From assembly GCF_029813785.1 (NCBI RefSeq), contig NZ_JARVKY010000012.1, positions 184,666 through 248,665 of the forward strand: 64,000 nt of DNA, given 5' to 3'. Under the pieces are notes generated by a model, which saw nothing but the letters and a program-made list of their open reading frames with translations, was not told where the DNA came from and did no database searches. Within the stretch, counting starts at the first letter, position 1. Each line of letters opens with the position of its first letter. The position numbers and the translations under genes are program-made. This document shows positions 17,117-25,231 of this stretch, one piece after another. This stretch comes from Streptomyces sp. DH41. GTDB taxonomy: Bacteria > Actinomycetota > Actinomycetes > Streptomycetales > Streptomycetaceae.

Positions 17117-18148
17117 ATGGTCCGCAAGCAATCCCTCGCGCAGCTCCTCGACGAAGGGCGCCGCAAGATCCAGGTGACCGACGAGGAACTCACCGAGGCC
17201 AAGCGCCGCCGCACACTGCTCGCCGCATCCGTACGGCGGGCCTTTCCCGGCTCCACCACCTACTTCAACGGCAGCGTCGCGCACGGCGACGCCAACACCC
17301 CCTTGACCGACGTCGACCTCGGCACCGTCCTCACCAAGAAGGACGCCGAGCCGTACGGCCCTGGCAAGAAGAGCGCCCTGACTCTGATGGAGATCGCCCG
17401 CGACGCGATCCACGAGGACCTCGACGACGAGTTCCCTAAGCTCACCATCGAGGTCGAAGGGCGCCGCCGCGCCGTTCTCGTACGCTTTGGCGACCCGGTT
17501 ACCCCGGGCCAGGCCGACTTCACGGCGGACGTCATGACCGCGATCCCGCACCCTTCAGGACGCGGCCTATACATCCCGAACACGAAGATCGCGACCCAGT
17601 GGGACCGGGCCGACCCGATCACTCACACCCGAATGGTGCTGCAGGCCATCAAGGAGACGAAGGTCGTCTTCGCCCGCACGGTCCGGCTGCTGAAGCACTG
17701 GAACGGCACCCACAGCAAACCCATGTGCTCCTGGAACATCAAGGCCCTGAGCCTCAACTGCCTTGATGAGCCCATGCCGCTGATCAACGCCCTGCGGGTC
17801 TTCTTTACCTACGCGGCGGACGAGATCGGCAAGGGCCCGACGCCCGACCCGGCCGGCGTAGCCGGCCCCATCCCGCTCAACATGCCGCGCCCCGACGTCC
17901 ACAAGAGGCTCTGCACCGCCCGGAAGTACATCGACCTCGCCATCGAGCACGAGAAGAACGGTCGACCAGGCCTGGCCCAGCACGCCCTGCACCAAGTCCT
18001 CCCGGAGCTCGTGGCGAAGCCCGACGCCACGGAAGAGGAAGCCGACCGCCTCGGGCAAGCTGCCCGGGCAGGCGCTCCGGCCATCTCTGGACTCGGACTC
18101 GTCACCGGGGTTGTCACGCCGACCCGGACCCGAGCCTGGGGAGAGTGA
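17117..18148 (+). CDS. CD-NTase (CBASS-type nucleotide cyclase)
   Basis: Predicted cGAS/DncV-like nucleotidyltransferase of 343 residues that would make a cyclic oligonucleotide alarm signal on phage infection. The Pol-beta-type active site is visible: NGSVAHGDANTPLTDVDLGTVL gives GS at residues 52-53 and D65/D67, and ADVMTAIPH supplies the third Asp (D138). It is followed by the family-typical LYIPN, then ARTVRLLKHWN. ATG 17117 has AGGAGG five bases upstream; the frame extends to 17036 but without a ribosome site. It lies four bases before the E2-like gene. Which nucleotide it makes cannot be read from the sequence. Confidence 0.82.
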   Translation: MVRKQSLAQLLDEGRRKIQVTDEELTEAKRRRTLLAASVRRAFPGSTTYFNGSVAHGDANTPLTDVDLGTVLTKKDAEPYGPGKKSALTLMEIARDAIHEDLDDEFPKLTIEVEGRRRAVLVRFGDPVTPGQADFTADVMTAIPHPSGRGLYIPNTKIATQWDRADPITHTRMVLQAIKETKVVFARTVRLLKHWNGTHSKPMCSWNIKALSLNCLDEPMPLINALRVFFTYAADEIGKGPTPDPAGVAGPIPLNMPRPDVHKRLCTARKYIDLAIEHEKNGRPGLAQHALHQVLPELVAKPDATEEEADRLGQAARAGAPAISGLGLVTGVVTPTRTRAWGE

Positions 18149-18152
18149 CACC

Positions 18153-18686
18153 GTGCCCCTCTGGTACGGGGCCCAGCCTGTCTGGTGGGCCCCGCTCGAA
18201 CGGGACGCACGGCGATACTTCGGTGATGCTCTCCGCCACACGTATCGCGGTGGTTCGCTGACATACGAACTCACCGGGCTGGACGTCGTCGGCGAACCCG
18301 ACCCGGTCAACGTCCAGATTCGCTTTTATGCGGATCCGCCCTACCCAACCTATGGTCAGTTGCCCCAGGACTTCCCACGCGTCCACGCCAATCACGGAGC
18401 GGCATCGAAGCACCGGTATTCGCCTGACGACGCCCTCTGCCTCTGGTACCCGCTCGATCCGGACGAACGTCGCTGGACTAGTTCGAAAGGGCTGCTGGAC
18501 CTCATCGAGATAGTCCGCACACACTTGTTCCTCGAACACTACTGGCGGCTCACCGGCGGTGAGCAAGGCGGCCAGTGGGTAGTGGAGGACGCCCCTCACG
18601 GCATGCCGGGGAGTGATGTGTGCAGGTCATCACGACGGCACAGACGACGGACAGCGGCTGGACCTGGACTCAGACAGCCGCGCTGA
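18153..18686 (+). CDS. E2-like conjugation protein of short type II CBASS
   Basis: Predicted prokaryotic E2 (UBC-like) protein of 177 residues, expected to act on the adjacent cyclase. Supporting motifs are VNVQIRFYADPPYPTYGQLP, the HRYSPDDALCLWYPLDP segment with likely catalytic Cys at residue 96, and the C-terminal LFLEHYWRLTGG and WVVEDAPHG typical of this group. No E1 or JAB gene is present, matching the E2-only (short) type II CBASS layout. GTG 18153 was chosen for the GGGGAGAG upstream; TTG 18111 is less likely. The last 67 bases overlap the next gene in another frame, and the Arg-rich tail encoded there is probably not conserved. Confidence 0.75.
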   Translation: MPLWYGAQPVWWAPLERDARRYFGDALRHTYRGGSLTYELTGLDVVGEPDPVNVQIRFYADPPYPTYGQLPQDFPRVHANHGAASKHRYSPDDALCLWYPLDPDERRWTSSKGLLDLIEIVRTHLFLEHYWRLTGGEQGGQWVVEDAPHGMPGSDVCRSSRRHRRRTAAGPGLRQPR

Positions 18687-19126
18687 TCGTCCCCTGCATC
18701 GCTCTCCTAGGTGCCTACCTGACCTACACCCTCGCTCAGCGGGCGGTACGCAGGGAAAGCCGGGCCAAGACCTTCGCCGAAGCATTGACCACGGTCGAGG
18801 AGTACCTGGAGATGCCGTACCGCATACGGCGCCGGCCCGAGTCCTCCCCCGCCGTGCGGCAACAGCTCACCGACGAGGTCAGCGGCCTGCTCGCACGGAT
18901 GGCCTTCCACCAAGCCTGGCTGCAGATCGAGGCATCAGCCGTCGCGGGCCCCTACTCAGCTCTCGTAGCGACGGCCCGAGCGGAAGCTGGCGCGCAGATG
19001 AGCCTCGCCTGGCAGCAACCCCCGATCACCACCGACTGCGGGATGAACCTCGGCGTGCCGTATCCCCGAGACCGGTCAATCGCGGCTCGAGCCAATTGCA
19101 TCGCAATGATGCGCCGACACCTCTGA
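18620..19126 (+). CDS. Single-pass membrane protein, probable CBASS effector
   Basis: The 168-residue product starts at GTG 18620, with GGGGAG six bases upstream. One hydrophobic helix covers about residues 19-39 (AALIVPCIALLGAYLTYTLA), followed by basic residues and a soluble helical domain of about 125 residues (FAEALTTVEEYLEMPYRIRR; MSLAWQQPPITTDCGMNLG). I do not recognise a named domain. As the last gene of the CD-NTase/E2 operon it occupies the effector position, and many CBASS effectors are membrane proteins that disrupt the envelope. That role is inferred from position only. Confidence 0.6.
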   Translation: MQVITTAQTTDSGWTWTQTAALIVPCIALLGAYLTYTLAQRAVRRESRAKTFAEALTTVEEYLEMPYRIRRRPESSPAVRQQLTDEVSGLLARMAFHQAWLQIEASAVAGPYSALVATARAEAGAQMSLAWQQPPITTDCGMNLGVPYPRDRSIAARANCIAMMRRHL

Positions 19127-19280
19127 TGCCAACCACGCTCTTGACGTCAGTTCGCCGGCGACCGCGGATACTCATCAGTCTCCACCAGACGCGACAGACT
19201 GCACGGTGTGGCGGAGGCCAGTCCTTACGCGGTGAGCTCCGGCCCGCCTGCGGCAATGCCCTGACGGGAGAACTGCCGGA

Positions 19281-19302
19281 TGGAGCGGCTATGACCGCTC
19301 CA
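19281..19302. terminator. Terminator-like hairpin
   Basis: TGGAGCGG (19281-19288) pairs exactly with CCGCTCCA (19295-19302) around a 6-base loop. It lies between the convergent ends of the CBASS-like operon and the yjbQ gene and could serve either strand. Confidence 0.5.
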
Positions 19303-19360
19303 GCGGGCGTCTCGTTTGGTGCGGCCGGACGTGACTCCTACAGTGACGTCGGACGCGGTA

Positions 19361-19783
19361 CTACCCGAGGAACGACAAGCGCACTGTACGGTCGTGATTC
19401 GAGACGTTCGTGTCCACCAGGCACACCGACTGCCAGGTGCCGAGCTCCAGGCGTCCGTCGATCACCGGCAGCGTCGCGTGCGGCGGTACGAAGGCGGGCA
19501 GGACGTGGTCGCGGCCGTGGCCGGGGCTGCCGTGGCGGTGCTGCCAGCGGTCGTCGGCGGGGAGCAGGGTGTGCAGGGCGGCCAGCAGGTCGTCGTCGCT
19601 GCCGGCGCCGGTCTCGATGATCGCGATGCCGGCGGTGGCGTGCGGGACGAAGACGTTGAGGAGGCCGTCGCGGCCGGCCGCCGCCTCGCGGAGGAAGGTC
19701 TCGCAGTCACCGGTGATGTCGGCGACCCGCTCCGACGAGCCGGTGGCGAGGTTCAGGACTCGGGTGGTGAAGGCATCTGGCAT
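19361..19783 (-). CDS. YjbQ / UPF0047 family protein
   Basis: Small cytoplasmic protein of 140 residues from ATG 19783, the usual family length. YjbQ proteins have weak thiamine-phosphate-synthase-like activity in vitro and an uncertain role in the cell. The core motif NVFVPHATAGIAIIETGAG (residues about 40-58) and the later LGTWQSVCLVDTN strand match the family, which forms trimers around this His. The frame is open further upstream to 19927 but without a ribosome site. It diverges from the flavoprotein gene. Confidence 0.85.
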   Translation of the reverse strand: MPDAFTTRVLNLATGSSERVADITGDCETFLREAAAGRDGLLNVFVPHATAGIAIIETGAGSDDDLLAALHTLLPADDRWQHRHGSPGHGRDHVLPAFVPPHATLPVIDGRLELGTWQSVCLVDTNVSNHDRTVRLSFLG

Positions 19784-19892
19784 GTCTCCCATCCTGACGT
19801 ACGCGGCGAGCCGGGCGCGGGAGCGTCGGGCCCGTGATCGTCCTGGGGCGGATCCGGGGAAGATCGGGGCCGCCGGCTTCGTTGGTAGAAGC

Positions 19893-20972
19893 GTGAACAA
19901 CACACGCGAGGTCGAGGTCGTCGTCATCGGTGCCGGTCAGGCGGGACTCGCCGCGGCCCATCACCTGCGGCGCACCGGGTTCGAGCCCGAGCGCGACTTC
20001 GTGGTGCTCGACCACTCCCCCGGGCCCGGCGGCGCCTGGCAGTTCCGCTGGCCGTCGCTGACGTACGGCAAGGTGCACGGGATGCACGCGCTGCCGGGTA
20101 TGGAACTGACCGGGGCGGATCCGGCGCGGCCGTCCGCCGAGGTGGTCGGCGAGTACTTCGCGGCGTACGAGCGGACCTTCGATCTGCGGGTGCGGCGCCC
20201 CGTCGACGTGCGGGCGGTGCGCGAGGGGACGGGCGGGCGGCTGCTCGTCGAGACCTCGGCCGGGACGTGGTCGACTCGGGCGCTGATCAACGCGACCGGC
20301 ACCTGGGACCGGCCGTTCTGGCCGCGCTATCCGGGGCAGGAGACCTTCCGGGGACGGCAGTTGCACACCGCGCGGTACGCCGGTCCCGAGGAGTTCGCCG
20401 GGCAGCGCGTGATCGTGGTGGGCGGGGGCGCCTCGGGGACGCAGCACCTGCTGGAGATCGCCCCGTACGCCGCGGCCACCACGTGGGTGACCAGGCGGCC
20501 CCCCGTCTTCCGCGAGGGGCCCTTCGACGAGGACGCGGGCCGGGCCGCGGTGGCACTCGTGGAGGAACGGGTGCGGCAGGGGCTGCCGCCGAAGAGCGTG
20601 GTGTCGGTGACCGGGTTGCCGTTGAACGACGCGATCCGGGCGGGCCTCGCCTCCGGTGTGCTGGACCGCCGGCCCATGTTCGACCGGATCACGCCCGACG
20701 GCGTGGCGTGGCCGGACGGGCAGAGCGTGGCCGCGGACGTCATCCTGTGGGCGACCGGGTTCCGGGCCGCCATCGACCATCTGCGGCCGCTGCGGCTGAG
20801 GGAGGCGGGCGGTGGGATCCGGGTCGAGGGGACGCGCGCGGTCGCCGACCCGCGGATCCATCTCGTCGGCTACGGGCCGTCGGCCAGCACCATCGGCGCC
20901 AACCGGGCCGGACGCGCGGCCGTACGGGACATCAGGCGGCTGCTGGCGGACCGGGAGCCGGTCGCCGCGTGA
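19893..20972 (+). CDS. FAD/NAD(P)-binding monooxygenase-like oxidoreductase
   Basis: Predicted class B-type flavin monooxygenase of 359 residues. The FAD-binding motif is GAGQAGLAAAHHL near residue 12. A second Rossmann motif for NADPH (VVGGGASGTQHLLEI) lies near residue 176. WATGFR near residue 287 and the closing GYGPSASTIGANRAGR are typical of this family. The GTG at 19893 starts VNNTREVEVVVIGAG. The gene probably has its own promoter in the 110-base gap to yjbQ. Its substrate is not evident. Confidence 0.82.
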   Translation: MNNTREVEVVVIGAGQAGLAAAHHLRRTGFEPERDFVVLDHSPGPGGAWQFRWPSLTYGKVHGMHALPGMELTGADPARPSAEVVGEYFAAYERTFDLRVRRPVDVRAVREGTGGRLLVETSAGTWSTRALINATGTWDRPFWPRYPGQETFRGRQLHTARYAGPEEFAGQRVIVVGGGASGTQHLLEIAPYAAATTWVTRRPPVFREGPFDEDAGRAAVALVEERVRQGLPPKSVVSVTGLPLNDAIRAGLASGVLDRRPMFDRITPDGVAWPDGQSVAADVILWATGFRAAIDHLRPLRLREAGGGIRVEGTRAVADPRIHLVGYGPSASTIGANRAGRAAVRDIRRLLADREPVAA

Positions 20973-20984
20973 CGCCCCGCCGGG

Positions 20985-21854
20985 TCACTTCGCCTCGGCC
21001 GGCTCCTTCGAGGCGCTCTGCCTGACGTGATTGAACTCGGCGACGTTGCGCTGGTGTTCGGCGTAGTCGGCGGTGAAGCGGGTGTCGCCCGGCTTGACCG
21101 TGACGAAGTACAGCCAGTCGCCGGGGGTCGGGTTGATCGCGGCGCTCATCGCCTCGTCGCCCGGGTTCGCGATGGGAGTGGGTGGCAGGCCCATGCGCTG
21201 GTACGAGTTGTAGGGACTGTCGATCTTCGTGTCCTGGGGCGTCGTCTTGAGGGTGGAACGCCCCATGGCGTAGTTGATGGTGGAGTCCATCTGGAGCGGC
21301 ATACCGCGTTCGAGCCGGTTGAAGATCACCCGGGCGACCTTGCCCATGTCCTCCTTGGTGGCGGCCTCGGCCTGCACGATGCTGGCGATGGTGACCGCCT
21401 GGTAGACGTTCAGCGCGTTGCGCTGGGCGCCCGCGGCGATCGGCGCACCGGTGAACTTCTCGTTCGCCTTGTCGACCATGGCCGTCAGCAGCTGCTCGGG
21501 GGTCGGGTTCTCGCCGAGCGGATAGGTCGCGGGGAAGAGATAGCCCTCGGGGTTGCCCTCGGCGTCGTTCGGCAGCTTGAGGTCGGCCTTGGCCACGGAC
21601 TTCTTGGTGGTACCGGGGGGCAGGGCGAGGGTCTTGTCGACGGCCTCGTAGACCTGGGCCGCGCGCCGGCCCTCCGGGATGACCAGGGACGTGGGGCGGG
21701 ACTCGTCCTCGTCGTCCGTCATCAGCAGCGGCACCGCCACGGCGGTACCGGCCACGACGGCGCCGGTCACGATCAGGGCGATACGCCCCCGGCGCGTCAG
21801 TCGGATCGTTCTCCTGCTGCCTCTCGTTCTCCGTGGCGGAGTGTTCGTCTGCAT
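20985..21854 (-). CDS. mltG: MltG-like endolytic transglycosylase (YceG family), short form
   Basis: Membrane-anchored peptidoglycan lytic transglycosylase that trims nascent glycan strands. The 289-residue product has a basic N-terminus, one membrane helix about residues 25-47 (IALIVTGAVVAGTAVAVPLL) and a YceG domain. The catalytic Glu lies in IASIVQAEAATKEDMGKVA, followed by FNRLERGMPLQMDSTINYAMG and the C-terminal YFVTVKPGDTRFTADYAEH. It is shorter than the usual Streptomyces MltG, so it is probably a paralogue. ATG 21854 is chosen; ORF sequence upstream is not family-like. Confidence 0.85.
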   Translation of the reverse strand: MQTNTPPRRTRGSRRTIRLTRRGRIALIVTGAVVAGTAVAVPLLMTDDEDESRPTSLVIPEGRRAAQVYEAVDKTLALPPGTTKKSVAKADLKLPNDAEGNPEGYLFPATYPLGENPTPEQLLTAMVDKANEKFTGAPIAAGAQRNALNVYQAVTIASIVQAEAATKEDMGKVARVIFNRLERGMPLQMDSTINYAMGRSTLKTTPQDTKIDSPYNSYQRMGLPPTPIANPGDEAMSAAINPTPGDWLYFVTVKPGDTRFTADYAEHQRNVAEFNHVRQSASKEPAEAK

Positions 21855-21897
21855 GCGGGCACGGTAACCCCCATCTGCACGCAAACCCGGCATATCG

Positions 21898-23700
21898 TCA
21901 TCTTGTCGGTTCCAGTCGGGCGTCCCGGCGGACGAGGGCCGCGTACCGCCCGTCCCGCTCCAGCAGCTCCTCGTGTCTGCCCTGTTCGGCCAGGCGCCCG
22001 GAGTCGAGGACCACGATCCGGTCGGCGCCCCGGACGGTGGACAGGCGATGCGCGATGGTGATCGTGGTGCGGTTGGCGGACAGGGCGTCGATGGCCTCCT
22101 GCACGGCGGCCTCGGTACGGGTGTCCAGGGCGCTGGTCGCCTCGTCGAGGACGAGGACGGGCGGGTCGCGCAGGATGGTGCGGGCGATGGCCAGGCGCTG
22201 CTTCTCGCCGCCGGAGAAACGGTGTCCGCGTTCGCCGACCACGGTGTCGTAGCCGTCGGGCAGGGCGGCGATGTGGTCGTGGATCTGGGCCGCCCGCGCC
22301 GCCGCCTCCAGTTCCGCGTCGGTGGCGTCCGGCTTGGCGAAGCGCAGGTTCTCGGCGACCGAGGCGTGGAAGAGATACGTCTCCTGCGAGACGACGCCGA
22401 CCGCGCGGGCGAGGGTGTCGAAGTCGAGGTCGCGCACGTCGACCCCGTCGAGGGTGACCCGGCCGCCCGTCACGTCGTACAGCCGCGGCACCAGGTGGCC
22501 CAGCGTGGACTTGCCGGCGCCGGTCGGGCCGACGACGGCGAGGCTGCTGCCCGCGGGGACGGTGATGTCGATGCCGTCGAGGACCGGGCCGCCCTTGCCG
22601 TCGTAGCGGAACTCGACGTCCTCGAAGCGGACCTCGCCCCTGACGCGGTCGAGGCGGACGGGGTTGTCGTGCTCAGTGATGTCGACCGGAAGGTCCAGGT
22701 ACTCGAAGATGCGCTGGAAGAGCGCGAGCGAGGTCTGGATCTGGACGCCGGTCGACAGCAGGCTCACGGTCGGGCGGAACAGGCCCTGCTGGAGCGAGAC
22801 GAAGGCCACGATGGTGCCGAGGGAGACGTCGGGGCCACCGAGTTGCAAGGCGACGCCCGCGGTCCAGTAGATGACGGCCGGCATGGCGGCCATGACGATC
22901 GTGATGACGGCCATCCGCCAGCGGCCCGCCATGTTCGACCTCACCTCCAGGTCGACCAGGCTCTCGGACTCGTCGGAAAAGGCGCGGGTGAGCGAGTCGG
23001 AGCGGCCCATGGTGCGGCCGAGCAGGATGCCGCTGACGGAGAGCGACTCGGTGACCGTGGCGGCCATCGCGGCCATCTGCTTCTGGCGCCGGGTGGTGAT
23101 CTTCCGGCGTTCCCTGCCGACGCGGCGGCTGATCCAGACGAACACCGGCAGAAGGAGGAGCGAGACGACGGTCAGACGCCAGTCGAGGACGACCATGGCG
23201 GCGATCGTGGCGATCACACTGGTGAGGTTGGAGACCAGGGAGGTCGCCGTGGAGGTGACGGTGGCCTGCATGCCGCCGATGTCGTTGGCGATCCGGGACT
23301 GGACCTCGCCGGTGCGGGTGCGGGTGAAGAAGGCGAGTGACATCTGCTGCAGCCGGCCGTAGACGGCGGTGCGCAGGTCGTGCATGACGCGCTGGCCGAC
23401 GGTCGTGGAGATCAGCGTCTGCAGCACGCCGAAGACGCTGGTGAGGACGGCGCCGAGGATCATGCCGAGGGCGAGCAGGCTCAGCAGGCCCGTGCGCCCC
23501 TCGGGAATCGCGACGTCCAGGATCTCCTTCAGCAGGAAGGGGGTGGCGACCGACACCAGCGACGCGGCGCCGACCAGCAGCCCGACGATCACGAGACGGC
23601 CGCGATAGGGGTGGAACAGCTTCAGGATGCGGCGCACCTGCCGGGGCTGTTCCTTGGCGTCGGCGGGTGCGGTCCAGGCGGAGTCGCGATCGGGGTGCAT
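21898..23700 (-). CDS. ABC multidrug exporter, fused permease-ATPase
   Basis: Type IV ABC exporter half-transporter of 600 residues that works as a homodimer in the membrane. Six hydrophobic helices occupy about residues 35-310. The nucleotide-binding domain has all motifs: Walker A GPTGAGKST, Q-loop VVSQETYLFHASVAENL, signature FSGGEKQRLAIAR, Walker B VLVLDEATSALD and H-loop AHRLST. It is divergent from the marR gene at 23830, and the 130-base gap contains two inverted repeats. Regulation by that MarR protein is therefore likely. Confidence 0.9.
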   Translation of the reverse strand: MHPDRDSAWTAPADAKEQPRQVRRILKLFHPYRGRLVIVGLLVGAASLVSVATPFLLKEILDVAIPEGRTGLLSLLALGMILGAVLTSVFGVLQTLISTTVGQRVMHDLRTAVYGRLQQMSLAFFTRTRTGEVQSRIANDIGGMQATVTSTATSLVSNLTSVIATIAAMVVLDWRLTVVSLLLLPVFVWISRRVGRERRKITTRRQKQMAAMAATVTESLSVSGILLGRTMGRSDSLTRAFSDESESLVDLEVRSNMAGRWRMAVITIVMAAMPAVIYWTAGVALQLGGPDVSLGTIVAFVSLQQGLFRPTVSLLSTGVQIQTSLALFQRIFEYLDLPVDITEHDNPVRLDRVRGEVRFEDVEFRYDGKGGPVLDGIDITVPAGSSLAVVGPTGAGKSTLGHLVPRLYDVTGGRVTLDGVDVRDLDFDTLARAVGVVSQETYLFHASVAENLRFAKPDATDAELEAAARAAQIHDHIAALPDGYDTVVGERGHRFSGGEKQRLAIARTILRDPPVLVLDEATSALDTRTEAAVQEAIDALSANRTTITIAHRLSTVRGADRIVVLDSGRLAEQGRHEELLERDGRYAALVRRDARLEPTR

Positions 23701-23781
23701 GGGCTCCTTCGGAGGACGGCGGAGGAGGCCGGCGTGGTCCGCGGTTCGGCGGACCTCCTGCGGGCCTTACGGATCACAAGC

Positions 23782-23825
23782 CATTGTTACCTATACTCAC
23801 AATGAACATCATCCTGATATTGTTC
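23782..23825. promoter_or_regulatory. Two inverted repeats between the ABC exporter and marR genes
   Basis: CATTGT (23782-23787) with ACAATG (23799-23804), and GAACA (23804-23808) with TGTTC (23821-23825), lie side by side in an unusually AT-rich stretch. The second ends four bases before the marR ATG. Spacing of about two helical turns suits MarR dimers that repress both divergent genes. Confidence 0.5.
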
Positions 23826-23829
23826 CCCC

Positions 23830-24291
23830 ATGACCGCCCCCGATCCCGACGGCCTGCTCGCCGAGCAGCTGCTGCGGCTCACCCGCCGGGTGCACCGCAT
23901 CCAGAAGCGCCACCTCGAGCACCGTGACCTCGGCATCACACCGGCCCAGTCCCGGCTGCTGCGCACCCTGGCGCACTACGGCTCACCGCCCCGCATGGCC
24001 GATCTGGCCGAGCGCCTGGAGGTCGTACCGCGGGCGGTGACGACGCTGGTCGACGGACTGGAGTCGGCCGGGAAGGTACGCCGCGTCCCGGACCCGGCCA
24101 ATCGCCGGGTGATCCGGATCGAGCTCACCGACGACGGGCGCGCGGCGCTGCGGGAACTGCACGGCGCGCGCCACTGTGCCGCGGAGGAGATCCTGGCCCC
24201 GCTGACGGACGAGCAGCGTGTGGTGCTCGGCGGTCTGCTGGACACCCTGGTCGACGGACCCGACATGGAGCGGGGCCGACGGACGGCGTGA
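23830..24291 (+). CDS. MarR-family transcriptional regulator
   Basis: 153-residue winged-helix regulator. The HTH and wing are visible in ITPAQSRLLRTLAHYG, then PPRMADLAERLEVVPRAVTTLVDGLESAGKVRR and PANRRVIRIELTDDGRAAL. It begins right after an inverted repeat and diverges from a drug exporter, so it probably represses itself and the exporter and is released by a small ligand. Confidence 0.88.
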   Translation: MTAPDPDGLLAEQLLRLTRRVHRIQKRHLEHRDLGITPAQSRLLRTLAHYGSPPRMADLAERLEVVPRAVTTLVDGLESAGKVRRVPDPANRRVIRIELTDDGRAALRELHGARHCAAEEILAPLTDEQRVVLGGLLDTLVDGPDMERGRRTA

Positions 24292-24306
24292 CCGGGAGGC
24301 GCGTGG

Positions 24307-25049
24307 TCAGGCCGACAGACGCGCCCGGTCCCCCATGACCACCACCGGGTGCCGGTCCGGGTCCAGAGTGCGCATCAGGTGCTCCATCGCCGGCTTGGGC
24401 AGGCTGACGTACCACTGCCGTGGTCCATATGCAGCCAGATTCCCCCACCCTTGGACGCGCCTTCGGGGCGGGTCGGGTCGTTCGGCGCGGTGCCCTCGAC
24501 CCGGTTGTAGTCGATGGCGATGACGTAGTCGAAGTCGTGCCAGTAGGACTTGGCCCACCAACGCGGTGCCGCGAAGGCGGCGGACCGGGTGTACGGCAGC
24601 CCGGCACCGGGGGCCGGGTCCGGGTCCGGGAGCACGCCGCCCGCATCGCTGAACGTGAACACACCGACGGGGCTGCGCCTGTCGTCCTCATGGTGGTCGG
24701 TCGTCCACCCCTTCACGCCGTTGTGCGCCGGCCAACTGCGGTCGCGGTGCCAGGCGGAGCCCTGTTTCGTGTAGAGGACGACCGTGGAGTCGGCGGAGTC
24801 CTCGCCCTCGCCGTACACCGCGACGACCTGACGGGACTCGGCCGGGATACGCCCCTGGAGGCGGTCGCCGACGCCGGGGACGCGTGTCGGGTCGGCCGTG
24901 GCACTGCTTTCGCGCGCCCCGCCGCCGGGGCCACTGGCTCCGGCGTCCGCGCCGTGCCCGGACGGGCCTCCACAGGCGGACAACGCCGCCACCAGGGCCC
25001 CCAGTGCCACCGTCGCCACCGCCGTACGCCGCGCACCACTGCTCCGCAT
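24307..25049 (-). pseudogene. Frameshifted L,D-transpeptidase-like lipoprotein
   Basis: The N-terminal frame is a lipoprotein signal (VALGALVAALSACGG, lipobox LSAC) followed by a YkuD-related domain with SPVGVFTFSDAGG and GIWLHMDHGSGTSAC. There the frame breaks: it runs into a stop, while the expected continuation VSLPKPAMEHLMRTLDPDRHPVV and the C-terminus appear in another frame down to 24307. The sequence around 24399-24408 has one copy of a 10-base word (GTCAGCCTGC on the coding strand). Two tandem copies would restore SACVSLPK exactly. The lost codons include the motif after the catalytic Cys, so the protein should be inactive unless this is an assembly error. Confidence 0.7.
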
Positions 25050-25231
25050 CGGTCCATGGTCGCACTCGTGCCGCACCGGCGCGGGAGGGGTGCGACAGAC
25101 GGCAGCCGGATTCGTACCTCATCGCGGAAAACCGCTTGATTTTGGGCACGCCGCGACGCGAACCTTTCACGGTTTGCAGCCTCTTGATGCCGTCGCGAAC
25201 GGCACCCCCTGACACGAGCCACTGGGACGCC

